In this document: positions 31,124 through 38,972 of the stretch, in pieces | Layout of the letters: every line of letters begins with the position of its first letter | Numbering within the stretch: the first letter of the stretch is position 1 | Source of the DNA: Enterobacter cancerogenus | GTDB lineage: Bacteria; Pseudomonadota; Gammaproteobacteria; Enterobacterales; Enterobacteriaceae | Length of the DNA: 64,000 nt | Assembly: GCF_019047785.1 (NCBI RefSeq) | Contig: NZ_CP077290.1 | Location: 3,596,001-3,660,000 of the forward strand | Direction: 5' to 3' | Notes under the pieces: generated by a model | What the model was told of the DNA's origin: nothing | The model's input: only the letters and a program-made list of their open reading frames with translations | The model's database searches: none | Program-made: the position numbers and the translations under genes

Positions 31124-32641
31124 ATGTCTGAACAACAATCACAGGGCGCTGACGCGGTAGTCGATCTTAACAACGAACTGAAAACCCGCCGCGAGAAGCT
31201 GGCTGCACTGCGCGAGCAGGGCGTGCCGTTCCCGAACGATTTCCGTCGTGACCACACCTCAGACCAACTGCACGCTGACTTCGACGCGAAAGAGAACGAA
31301 GAACTGGAAGCGCTGAACGTCGAAGTGGCCGTTGCTGGCCGTATGATGACCCGCCGTATTATGGGTAAAGCCTCCTTCGTGACGCTGCAGGACGTGGGCG
31401 GCCGTATTCAGCTGTACGTTTCCCGTGACGATCTGCCGGAAGGCATCTACAACGAGCAGTTCAAGAAGTGGGACCTCGGCGATATCCTCGGCGCGAAAGG
31501 CAAGCTGTTCAAAACCAAGACCGGCGAGCTGTCTATCCACTGCACCGAGCTGCGTCTGCTGACCAAAGCCCTGCGCCCGCTGCCGGATAAATTCCACGGC
31601 CTGCAGGATCAGGAAGCGCGCTACCGTCAGCGTTATCTGGATCTCATCTCTAACGATGAATCACGCAAGACCTTCAAAATTCGCTCTCAGATCATGGCCG
31701 GTATCCGCCAGTTCATGGTGAATCGCGACTTTATGGAAGTGGAAACCCCGATGATGCAGGTGATCCCTGGCGGCGCATCTGCACGTCCTTTCATCACTCA
31801 TCACAACGCCCTGGACCTCGACATGTACCTGCGTATCGCGCCGGAACTGTACCTGAAGCGTCTGGTGGTGGGTGGTTTCGATCGCGTGTTCGAAATCAAC
31901 CGTAACTTCCGTAACGAAGGCATCTCCGTGCGTCATAACCCAGAGTTCACCATGATGGAACTCTATATGGCGTATGCAGATTACAAAGACCTGATCGAGC
32001 TGACCGAATCCCTGTTCCGTACCCTGGCGCAGGATATTCTGGGCACCACGGAAGTGCCTTACGGTGAAGAGGTCTTCGACTTCGGCAAGCCGTTTGAAAA
32101 GCTGACCATGCGTGAAGCGATCAAGAAATACCGTCCGGAAACCGAGATGGCCGATCTGGATAACTTCGATTCGGCGAAAACGATCGCCGAAAGTATTGGT
32201 ATCAAGGTTGAGAAGAGCTGGGGTCTGGGCCGTATCGTGACCGAGATCTTCGAAGAAGTGGCCGAAGCGCACCTGATTCAGCCAACCTTCATCACTGAGT
32301 ATCCGGCTGAAGTTTCTCCGCTGGCGCGTCGTAATGACGAGAACCCGGAAATCACCGATCGCTTTGAGTTCTTCATCGGCGGCCGTGAAATTGGCAACGG
32401 CTTTAGCGAGCTGAACGATGCAGAAGATCAGGCGCAGCGCTTCCAGGACCAGGTAAATGCGAAAGCAGCCGGTGATGACGAAGCGATGTTCTTCGACGAA
32501 GACTACGTGACCGCGCTGGAGCACGGCCTGCCGCCTACTGCGGGCCTGGGTATTGGTATCGACCGTATGGTTATGCTGTTCACCAACAGCCACACCATCC
32601 GTGACGTGATCCTGTTCCCGGCGATGCGTCCGGTGAAATAA
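31124..32641 (+). CDS. lysS: lysyl-tRNA synthetase, class II
   Basis: Charges tRNA-Lys in the cytoplasm. 505 residues, the same as E. coli LysS. It has an N-terminal OB anticodon-binding domain (about residues 60-170, [18 protein letters not shown]) and the class II core. Motif 1 is near [10 protein letters not shown], motif 2 is [21 protein letters not shown] and motif 3 is [12 protein letters not shown]. It forms a unit with prfB and ends at a strong bidirectional terminator. Confidence 0.98.
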   Translation: MSEQQSQGADAVVDLNNELKTRREKLAALREQGVPFPNDFRRDHTSDQLHADFDAKENEELEALNVEVAVAGRMMTRRIMGKASFVTLQDVGGRIQLYVSRDDLPEGIYNEQFKKWDLGDILGAKGKLFKTKTGELSIHCTELRLLTKALRPLPDKFHGLQDQEARYRQRYLDLISNDESRKTFKIRSQIMAGIRQFMVNRDFMEVETPMMQVIPGGASARPFITHHNALDLDMYLRIAPELYLKRLVVGGFDRVFEINRNFRNEGISVRHNPEFTMMELYMAYADYKDLIELTESLFRTLAQDILGTTEVPYGEEVFDFGKPFEKLTMREAIKKYRPETEMADLDNFDSAKTIAESIGIKVEKSWGLGRIVTEIFEEVAEAHLIQPTFITEYPAEVSPLARRNDENPEITDRFEFFIGGREIGNGFSELNDAEDQAQRFQDQVNAKAAGDDEAMFFDEDYVTALEHGLPPTAGLGIGIDRMVMLFTNSHTIRDVILFPAMRPVK

Positions 32642-32653
32642 GTCGTAAAGACT

Positions 32654-32691
32654 AAAAAAAGCCCCGAGCGATGTTCGCCGGGGCTTTTTTA
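32654..32691. terminator. bidirectional terminator between lysS and idi
   Basis: A-rich arm and GCCCCG-a-GCG pair with CGC-CGGGGC (one bulged A), flanked by seven A residues on the left and six T on the right, so it works for both convergent genes. Its right edge contains the idi stop codon (32689-32691). Confidence 0.9.
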
Positions 32692-33231
32692 TTGTGCGGC
32701 GAAGGCCCGAAGCGCGTCGCGCGCGACCGTTGCCTCCATGTTCATCCACGGGCTAAAGGCCCACGGCGCGGCATCAAGTGCGCGGAACAGCGCCTCAAGT
32801 TCAACCCACTGACAGTCCATCACTTCGTCGTCGTTGAGGGCGATGTCATTAATAACGCGCGCGGCATAGACCGGACAAATTTCGTTCTCGACGATCCCGG
32901 AAGGGTCAGTTTCGCAGTAGCGAAACTCCGTTGCCACGGGGGTAATGTCGACGAGCTCTGCGCCCACTTCGAAGCGGCAGCGGCGGATAATTGCTTGTTC
33001 AATCTCTTCACCCGTTTGTGGATGACCACATACGGAATTGGTCCAGACCCCCGGCCAGGCTTTTTTGCTCATTGCGCGTCGGGTGACGAGACATTCACCC
33101 CGGCTATTGAACAGCCAGGAAGAGAAGGCCTTATGTAGCGGCGTGTTTGACGTATGCGCGGCATACTTTTCCTGCGTGCCAATCGTCTTTCCCTGATTGT
33201 CCACTAAAATCACATGTTCCTGAATACTCAT
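32689..33231 (-). CDS. idi: isopentenyl-diphosphate delta-isomerase type I
   Basis: Nudix-fold enzyme interconverting IPP and DMAPP for isoprenoid synthesis. 180 residues against 182 in E. coli. The catalytic Cys is in [14 protein letters not shown] and the catalytic Glu in VENEICPVY. Metal-binding His residues lie in the N-terminal segment (L-H-K-A-F-S). It is convergent with lysS and divergent from ygeR. Confidence 0.96.
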   Translation of the reverse strand: MSIQEHVILVDNQGKTIGTQEKYAAHTSNTPLHKAFSSWLFNSRGECLVTRRAMSKKAWPGVWTNSVCGHPQTGEEIEQAIIRRCRFEVGAELVDITPVATEFRYCETDPSGIVENEICPVYAARVINDIALNDDEVMDCQWVELEALFRALDAAPWAFSPWMNMEATVARDALRAFAAQ

Positions 33232-33382
33232 TCTTGCTCCAGTACCAAATTGCCGGAAAGGGCTGAATCATTATACGGCATTCTTATACGAACGGTTTGA
33301 CCCGCAGAGCGGAAAAGGGCATGACCCAAACGAGGATCGACTGTTATCATAGTGCGCCATTCACGCTGAACGAGGATCTGAT

Positions 33383-34126
33383 TTGTTTGCAGGAAGCCTG
33401 ACCAGAAAGCCCATCACCGCCGTTTTCTGCCTGACGCTTGCGCTAATGTTAGCGGGATGTTCCGGCAGTAAATCCTCCGATATGGGCAGTTATTCCGGCG
33501 CGGTGTATACCGTAAAGCGCGGTGATACGCTGTACCGTATTTCGCGTGCGACGGGTACCAGCGTGAAGGAACTGGCGCGTCTGAATAATATCTCGCCGCC
33601 TTACACCATTGAGGTGGGGCAGAGGCTCAAGGTTAACGGCGGCTCCTCTGCAAAGAAATCGGGATCGTCAAAAGGCAAAACCGCCAAAGTGACGCCATCC
33701 TACACGGTGCCGCAATCCTCCTGGCCGCCGGTGGGGCAACGCTGCTGGATTTGGCCAGCCAGCGGCAAAGTGGTCGTGCCGTACTCCTTATCTGAGGGCG
33801 GCAATAAAGGCATTGATATCGCGGCGGCGCGCGGAACCCCGGTCTATGCGTCCGGCGCCGGGAAGGTGGTTTACGTCGGCAACCAGCTGCGCGGATACGG
33901 TAATCTCATCATGATTAAGCACGGTGAAGACTACATCACGGCTTATGCGCACAACGACACGATGCTGGTAAATAACGGGCAAAACGTGAAGGCCGGGCAG
34001 AAGATCGCGACGATGGGCAGCACCGGAACGGACTCGGTGAAACTGCATTTCCAGATCCGCTATAAGGCCACCGCCATCGATCCGCAGCGTTATCTCCCGG
34101 CTCCGGGCAGTAAACCGAAGTGCTAA
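33383..34126 (+). CDS. ygeR: LysM/LytM lipoprotein YgeR (ActS), degenerate M23 domain
   Basis: 247-residue outer-membrane-type lipoprotein (lipobox LMLAGC near residue 25). A LysM repeat (VYTVKRGDTLYRISRATG, about 44-90) is followed by a linker rich in Lys, Ser and Thr and a C-terminal LytM/M23 domain. The metal ligands of active LytM enzymes are missing: the first His is Asn (GGNKGIDIAA) and the HxH pair reads KLH. It therefore probably activates an amidase rather than cutting peptidoglycan; E. coli YgeR (ActS) activates AmiC. The TTG start at 33383 is preceded by GAGGA and aligns with the E. coli N-terminus. Confidence 0.9.
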   Translation: MFAGSLTRKPITAVFCLTLALMLAGCSGSKSSDMGSYSGAVYTVKRGDTLYRISRATGTSVKELARLNNISPPYTIEVGQRLKVNGGSSAKKSGSSKGKTAKVTPSYTVPQSSWPPVGQRCWIWPASGKVVVPYSLSEGGNKGIDIAAARGTPVYASGAGKVVYVGNQLRGYGNLIMIKHGEDYITAYAHNDTMLVNNGQNVKAGQKIATMGSTGTDSVKLHFQIRYKATAIDPQRYLPAPGSKPKC

Positions 34127-34161
34127 GTGATTATTTTATCGCCGGTTAGCGTTGTGAAGGC

Positions 34162-34189
34162 TTGTCTCAAAATGCGTAAGGTCTATAAT
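34162..34189 (+). promoter_or_regulatory. promoter of tRNA-Gly gene
   Basis: TTGTCT (34162-34167), a 16-bp spacer and a perfect TATAAT (34184-34189), 17 bp before the tRNA 5' end. Confidence 0.7.
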
Positions 34190-34206
34190 GCCTTACGCAC
34201 CTCAAA

Positions 34207-34280
34207 GCGGGCGTAGTTCAATGGTAGAACGAGAGCTTCCCAAGCTCTATACGAGGGTTCGATTCCCTTCGCCCGCTCCA
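34207..34280 (+). tRNA. glyU: tRNA-Gly, anticodon CCC
   Basis: 74-nt cloverleaf including encoded CCA. The acceptor stem is GCGGGCG/CGCCCGC and the D arm contains GTAGTTCAATGGTAGAAC. The anticodon stem is AGAGC/GCTCT around loop TTCCCAA with CCC at 34239-34241, and the T arm is GAGGGTTCGATTCCCTT. The position next to ygeR matches glyU in E. coli. A variable region follows immediately, as is common for tRNA genes that serve as integration sites. Confidence 0.97.
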
Positions 34281-34720
34281 GTCTTCTGAAAATCAATAAT
34301 TTACTATCCCTCAGTTAGTTACTTTTGGACAGATTCATCCAATGCATTTCAAGCCCGATGTGCGGCCCTATGAACCACGTGAACAGGTGAATAGTGGTAA
34401 TCCGGTAGTTACAGGCCCGCCTCTGCCAGCGCTTCGCTCACGCTCCTAACGGTACACGAGCATCCTGATACGGTGTGCTCCCTCTGAAAATCTTATTTGG
34501 TCACTGGTGACTTTCGCAAAGCGAAACCAACCAGGTTGGCCTGATGAAGTCGCTACGCTCCGCTTGTTGCTTGGACCACTAACGGGGCTTTATGCTGCTA
34601 TTGTCTGAAATCTGATACATTGCACAAACATCATGTGGAATGCTGTAAAATTCATCAGTATGATTGCTTGCACAATAAGCGATTGGGAAAACACTTCTGG
34701 AAGATAAGGGACGAGACGAT
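34281..34720. other. non-coding, hairpin-rich stretch after tRNA-Gly
   Basis: No convincing gene. It contains small inverted repeats such as TTTCGC/GCGAAA (34513-34527), CCAACC/GGTTGG and TCACTGGTGA, and a 35-codon frame at 34342-34449 without a ribosome site. TCTGAAAATC occurs twice (just after the tRNA and near 34484). No copy of the tRNA 3' end was found. It is probably a remnant of past integration; this is speculative. Confidence 0.4.
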
Positions 34721-35035
34721 ATGAAAGTGACTGATGAGGCTTTGTTACGTTCAGGGTTTACGCAGCCCGAATTGCAGAAGATAAAAAGCAATATTGAAAA
34801 ATATGGAGGAACGCTTGGAGAGGCCATAAATGACCTCGCTAGGCGATTTGTTACCTTGGCGGGAGTGGTGGCTGTGTGTGCCTTAGTCCTACTGCTACTT
34901 ATCGTCTTCAGCTCACCTGACAGAGCAGTTGCATGGGGGCTGGCGATGACCTTTGGGGCTGCCATTATGTCTTTCGCACAGCCGCCGGTAATTTCCTATA
35001 AATCCTGGCGTTACCGAAAAACTATCAAGGATTAA
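34721..35035 (+). CDS. small two-helix membrane protein of unknown function
   Basis: 104 residues: a charged N-terminal helical part (about 1-40, LRSGFTQPELQKIKSNIEKYGG), then two predicted membrane helices (about 43-64 and 68-86), then a short basic tail (SYKSWRYRKTIKD). I do not recognise a family. The ribosome site is weak (AAGGG about 10 nt upstream). The stop overlaps by 4 bp the stop of the convergent DUF4225-like gene. The gene lies in an AT-richer region after tRNA-Gly that is not part of the E. coli backbone. A partner or immunity role for the neighbouring membrane protein is conceivable but unsupported. Confidence 0.65.
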   Translation: MKVTDEALLRSGFTQPELQKIKSNIEKYGGTLGEAINDLARRFVTLAGVVAVCALVLLLLIVFSSPDRAVAWGLAMTFGAAIMSFAQPPVISYKSWRYRKTIKD

Positions 35036-35841
35036 CTGGTTCCATTTTCTGTAGTCAACAGATCGAAAATCACTTTTGCTTTAACACCATAACCGACAAT
35101 CTTCATTGTTAGCTTAGGAGTGCTCATTGTGCTGACTTTGCGATAGTAATCGTGTGGAAGCCAGCGGAATAATCTCCAGGCTCCAGTTTTTCGAGCGAGT
35201 CCTACAATGCTGTACACACTGGCACCAAGAGTAACACCATTATAGAGAGCCAGGCCTGCGTTAGGATTAAATCCCATGAACTGGGCCGTATGCATCGCGG
35301 AGTCAGCAATGATACCTTGCGAGGGTTTATGTCCTGCTGGCTGATCAAAGTTGAGCACTTCTTTCGTTAATCCGTTCATTCCATCGGCAATCAGGACTGC
35401 CCCAGCCAGCATACCAATCGGCCCCATAGTGGATAACATCATAAAGCCACCAAAGAGAACCACGCCTGATAGCACCACATTTACAGCGGATATAACATAA
35501 CCGACGATTTTATTATTTTTCTTAACAAATTCGACCTTCGCGTAAAGCTGTGCGGACTTGGTTCTTAACAGACGCTCTTGTTCAAGCAAGCTGTTTGTTT
35601 CAGCACGCAGATTTTTGATGCATACAATGCATTCTTCATCGGTTTTAGCTCGTCGTGCTGTTTCAAATTCTTTCTCTACAACCTGTTTTATCTCTCCAAC
35701 AAACTTGATACGCGTAAGACCATCTTGCAAATAGAATGCTGACAGCCGGTTTGCAGTTTCGACGAGTTTCCGGGCTTCCAGATTCACCATGGTATCTGAC
35801 CATGTTCTGTTCCATCCCCTATTAAGCAGCGCGATATCCAT
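35032..35841 (-). CDS. DUF4225-like membrane protein
   Basis: 269 residues, resembling the DUF4225 family of enterobacterial proteins of unknown function (recognition from memory). A helical, charged N-terminal half (about 50-107) carries a CxxC pair at 71-74 (CIVC). A hydrophobic hairpin at about 112-134 and 136-156 is rich in glycine. A C-terminal region follows with Y-N-G-V-T-L-G-A-S-V-Y-S-I-V-G-L-A-R-K and basic stretches. No signal peptide. The start is well supported by AGGAGG just upstream. It is convergent with, and overlaps by 4 bp, the small membrane protein gene. Function unknown. Confidence 0.7.
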   Translation of the reverse strand: MDIALLNRGWNRTWSDTMVNLEARKLVETANRLSAFYLQDGLTRIKFVGEIKQVVEKEFETARRAKTDEECIVCIKNLRAETNSLLEQERLLRTKSAQLYAKVEFVKKNNKIVGYVISAVNVVLSGVVLFGGFMMLSTMGPIGMLAGAVLIADGMNGLTKEVLNFDQPAGHKPSQGIIADSAMHTAQFMGFNPNAGLALYNGVTLGASVYSIVGLARKTGAWRLFRWLPHDYYRKVSTMSTPKLTMKIVGYGVKAKVIFDLLTTENGTS

Positions 35842-36613
35842 AAAGCCTCCTTTCCTAAATGTATCTGGTCATTTTACGTGCAATAAGGTCGGAGACAACA
35901 GGAAATACATTTCCCAATATCTGATTTTAGCGGAAAGAACACATGATCAAACCTTGAAACTCCACGCCGCAATTCTTTATTTTTCATTGTCCGATGTTCC
36001 AAACGTATTGGAGTACGGGCAGGACTGCCAGCGAGTCACCAACGTAAACAAGTAAATGCTGTTTTCGTATCCCCTATATACCCCAGTGCAGCCTCGCATC
36101 CATGCCCGGCAAAAAATCCAGCCGACGACGATCCACATCACTAAGATGTGCCGCAATCTCAAAGTATATTTTCATGGTTGTTGTTATAGATGTGATTATT
36201 AACGTGGTAATGATTTTGAGGGGTGTTTTGTAAGGTAGTGGCTGACAGGACAAGCAACAAATTTTAATTGGATATTAGCAATACTGATAATTCGCTTATA
36301 ATAATAAGAAAAAGGGCTTTAGCTACTTATACACTAATCATTTTCACAACCCGCTCCGTGGGCGCCCCGCTTCGCCTGCGCCAGGCCTTGTTTAAAAGCG
36401 CTTTTCTGCATCAAATATCGCTTCATGATGCCTGCCTTTCGTTCCGTCTGACAATGTCAGGCAGGAAACATACCAGAGCATGATATGCACAAAAACATGA
36501 AGCATCCGACGTGAGCAGCATTGTGACTGTCTTTACGTTTATCCACCTTATAGCCACAGCGACCGCCTGAGGCTATGCTTCATCCTGCATCATAATAATG
36601 AAGAGGCAATGTC
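35842..36613. other. long gap without recognisable gene before yjdI
   Basis: AT-rich sequence from 35850 to 36345, then a GC-rich island (36350-36400) and a hairpin-forming segment CCTGCCT…AGGCAGG with inner CTGAC/GTCAG (36431-36465). Short open frames on both strands lack ribosome sites and family resemblance. The CCCGCTCC at 36350-36357 repeats 8 nt of the tRNA-Gly 3' end, too short to call an attachment site. Confidence 0.4.
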
Positions 36614-36844
36614 ATGGATAAAGAGCTCCTGGAAGCGGGGTACCGGGCCTATACCGGTGAAAAAATTGATGTCTATTTTAACACAGGGATCTGCAAACAC
36701 TCGGGAAACTGCGTGCGCGGCAGCGCGGCGCTGTTCGACCTGAAACGTAAACCGTGGATTATGCCTGATGAAGTGGACGCTGAAACGGTTGTACGCGTCA
36801 TTGATACCTGCCCAAGCGGTGCGCTGAAGTATCGCCAAAAATAA
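36614..36844 (+). CDS. yjdI: YjdI, small divergent 4Fe-4S mono-cluster protein
   Basis: 76 residues, strongly matching E. coli YjdI (YTGEKIDVYFNTGIC…HSGNCVRG…KRKPWIMPDEVD…CPSGAL). Three conserved cysteines (C27, C33 and C66 by count) fit a divergent iron-sulfur or zinc site of the Fer4_19 type. Biochemical role unknown. It pairs with yjdJ after 10 bp. In E. coli K-12 this pair is in a different part of the chromosome. Confidence 0.9.
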   Translation: MDKELLEAGYRAYTGEKIDVYFNTGICKHSGNCVRGSAALFDLKRKPWIMPDEVDAETVVRVIDTCPSGALKYRQK

Positions 36845-36854
36845 GTGAGGAACC

Positions 36855-37127
36855 ATGGATATTCTGGAAGGCCATAATATGTTTTACGTGAACGATGCGA
36901 ACGGGAATAAGGTTGCCGAAATTGTTTTCGTGCCAACCGGCGAGCACCTTAGCATTATTGAGCATACCGACGTTGACCCAAGCCTGAAAGGGCAGGGCGT
37001 TGGCAAACAGCTGGTGGCGAAAGTGGTGGAAAAAATGCGCGGTGAGCAGCGTAAAATCATCCCGCTCTGCCCGTTTGCCAAACACGAGTTTGATAACACC
37101 CGCGAGTATGACGATATTCGCGCCTGA
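36855..37127 (+). CDS. yjdJ: YjdJ, short GNAT-family acetyltransferase
   Basis: 90-residue minimal GNAT protein. The acetyl-CoA pyrophosphate loop is visible as [14 protein letters not shown], followed by the conserved [14 protein letters not shown] typical of this small family. Substrate unknown. GAGGAACC precedes the ATG. It is very likely co-transcribed and functionally linked with yjdI. Confidence 0.9.
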   Translation: MDILEGHNMFYVNDANGNKVAEIVFVPTGEHLSIIEHTDVDPSLKGQGVGKQLVAKVVEKMRGEQRKIIPLCPFAKHEFDNTREYDDIRA

Positions 37128-37214
37128 TCCGTCGACAGGGACGTCATCAACACCCATCCGCATGTAACAGCCTGAAAAATAAAGACCTGTTAATTAGCAT
37201 GGTGATTAATTGTA

Positions 37215-37245
37215 AATGAGAATGATCTTGATATTCATTCTCATT
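37215..37245 (+). promoter_or_regulatory. Fur-box-like operator upstream of the haem/iron operon
   Basis: Perfect 11-bp inverted repeat AATGAGAATGA (37215-37225) / TCATTCTCATT (37235-37245) with a 9-bp AT-rich spacer, 76 bp before the ChaN-like ATG. The GAGAATGAT…ATTCATTCTC arms match overlapping Fur-type hexamers (consensus GATAATGATAATCATTATC). The site is directly visible; Fur binding is inferred. Confidence 0.85.
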
Positions 37246-37321
37246 GGCATTAATGTTTGCTCGTTGTTTATTCAATTTACGGGCGAAACCTTCAAATATA
37301 GAAGGTAAGACATTGATCACT

Positions 37322-38182
37322 ATGAAAAAGAAAAGTATTACGGCATGGCTGCTGTTCTGTAGCACTCTGGTCCTGACTGGCTGCCAGTCAATGGATACTC
37401 CACCGCAGCTTGCTGCGCAACTTCCTCTCACCTCTCGCATTATTGATGCGCAAACGGGCAAGACGCTTACGCCCGATGCACTTCTGGCGGTGCTGAGCCG
37501 TGCGCCGACGGCGATCGTCGGTGAAGAGCACACCAACGCCGATCATCACGCCATTGAGCTTTGGCTTTTGCAAAACATGGTCAAGAAACGCCCGCAGGGC
37601 AGCGTGTTGCTGGAGATGTTAACCCCAGACCAACAGCCTGCGGTTGACCGTGTTAAACAGGCGCTGCATGACGGGGCCGCAATGCGCGAGCCGCGGATCC
37701 AGGAGGCGCTGCGCTGGAACGCGGGGTGGCCGTGGCCGCTGTACGGCGCGCTGGTGATGACCGCGCTTAAGGCCGATTACCCTTTGCTGGCGGCCAATAT
37801 TACGCGCGAACGGATCGGCGAAATTTACCAAAATCCCGTTTTCCCGGCGGGTGAACACTCCTCTCAGAAAACTGTCCGCGACGCTCAGGCGTCCATCATC
37901 TACCTGATGCACGGCGGCGACATCCAGGCGGCGCAGATACAGGCGATGGTCGCTATCCAGAAAAACCGCGATCGGGCGATGGCGCAGGCGCTGATCGACG
38001 CGCCTAGGCCTGCCGTTCTGTTCGCCGGTGGCTACCATGCGGCGAAAGATATCGGTGTGCCAGTGCACATCCAGGATCTCAATGGCTCCGCGCCTGTCGT
38101 CCTGATGCTCGCGACTGAAGGCACCACGATAACGGCGAAGCAGGCGGATTACGTCTGGTTTGTGCCGGCCAGCAAACCATGA
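37322..38182 (+). CDS. ChaN-like haem-binding lipoprotein
   Basis: 286 residues from the ATG at 37322, with lipoprotein signal LFCSTLVLTGC. The upstream frame is rejected because it would bury the signal. It belongs by pattern to the ChaN/DUF399 family of the Tiki superfamily: GEEHTNADHHAIELWLLQNM carries the family's conserved glutamate-histidine motif, with LFAGGYHAAKDIGVPVHI near the end. Campylobacter ChaN is an iron-regulated lipoprotein that binds stacked haems. It is the first gene after the Fur-like box, and its stop overlaps the tonB-like start (ATGA). Confidence 0.85.
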   Translation: MKKKSITAWLLFCSTLVLTGCQSMDTPPQLAAQLPLTSRIIDAQTGKTLTPDALLAVLSRAPTAIVGEEHTNADHHAIELWLLQNMVKKRPQGSVLLEMLTPDQQPAVDRVKQALHDGAAMREPRIQEALRWNAGWPWPLYGALVMTALKADYPLLAANITRERIGEIYQNPVFPAGEHSSQKTVRDAQASIIYLMHGGDIQAAQIQAMVAIQKNRDRAMAQALIDAPRPAVLFAGGYHAAKDIGVPVHIQDLNGSAPVVLMLATEGTTITAKQADYVWFVPASKP

Positions 38183-38955
38183 ACCTGCACTGTGATATTC
38201 GCGCGCCCTGGGTAAGAGGGTCGGCCACCAGCGTCATTGCGCACGCCGCCATTGCGCTGCCGTTTATCCTGCATTTCGCCAGCCCGCCGCCGGTGGCCTC
38301 CCCGGCGGCGGTCATGGTCGCCTGGTCATCCGAGCTCGAAGTCTCGCTGCTTCACCCGACGCTGCCCCCCGGCATCAGCCAGCAGCGGAAGGTTGAGGCG
38401 ATGAGCGCCGAAGACGCGCCGCAGCGCAAAGAAATGCCGGTGCTGCCGGTCGTCGACGGGGCGGAATTCCAGACGGTGGCGCGCAAGCCCGTGCAAAAAA
38501 CGGTGAAAAAAACCGAGGTGAAAAAGACATCTCACCAGCAGCAGCGGGAAGAGAAGGGCAACGCGACCCTGACCAGCCGCGCGGCACCGCCCGTGCAGGC
38601 CATCGTCAGCACGCGCAACGCCGCGCCGCTTGATACGGACTCCGCCGTGCAAAGTCGCCAGACAATCGGCTGGGAGGCGCTGGTGAAAGGCAAAATCAAC
38701 CGCATGCGCAATTACCCCGAAGATGCCCGACGGCGCAAACGCACCGGCACCGTGGTGATTGCCTTTAGCGTGAATGGCCGGGGTGAAGTGCTGGTCAGTC
38801 GGCTGGTGGACTCCTCCGGCACGCTGTCGCTCGACCGCGCCGCGCTGGATGCCCTGCAAAAAGCGCAGCCGCTCCCGCAGCCGCCGGCCAGTATTTTGCG
38901 CAACGGTATTCATAACGTGACGTTACCCGTGGAGTTTACGCTTCTCAGGATTTAA
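38179..38955 (+). CDS. TonB-family energy transducer
   Basis: 258 residues: a short cytoplasmic start, one membrane anchor (about 16-33, TSVIAHAAIALPFILHF) and a periplasmic spacer with proline, lysine and glutamine (KKTEVKKTSHQQQREEK). The canonical TonB C-terminal domain follows from about residue 175: YPEDARRRKRTGTVVIAFSV, GEVLVSRLVDSSGTLSLDRAAL, then LPQPP. It is not the housekeeping tonB of E. coli in context. Its place between a haem-type lipoprotein and a TonB-dependent receptor suggests it is dedicated to that receptor. The ATGA overlap with the upstream gene indicates coupling. Confidence 0.88.
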   Translation: MNLHCDIRAPWVRGSATSVIAHAAIALPFILHFASPPPVASPAAVMVAWSSELEVSLLHPTLPPGISQQRKVEAMSAEDAPQRKEMPVLPVVDGAEFQTVARKPVQKTVKKTEVKKTSHQQQREEKGNATLTSRAAPPVQAIVSTRNAAPLDTDSAVQSRQTIGWEALVKGKINRMRNYPEDARRRKRTGTVVIAFSVNGRGEVLVSRLVDSSGTLSLDRAALDALQKAQPLPQPPASILRNGIHNVTLPVEFTLLRI

Positions 38956-38972
38956 AACCGAAAGGACGACAA

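Noticed and set aside
34342..34449. 35-codon frame after tRNA-Gly
   Set aside because: No Shine-Dalgarno sequence and no recognisable protein; noted only within the non-coding stretch.
36350..36357. CCCGCTCC repeat of the tRNA-Gly 3' end as an attachment site
   Set aside because: Eight matching bases in a GC-rich patch are expected by chance and there is no integrase.
36268..36483. 71-codon open frame in the gap before yjdI
   Set aside because: No ribosome site, crosses an AT-rich to GC-rich junction and a hairpin, and shows no family resemblance.
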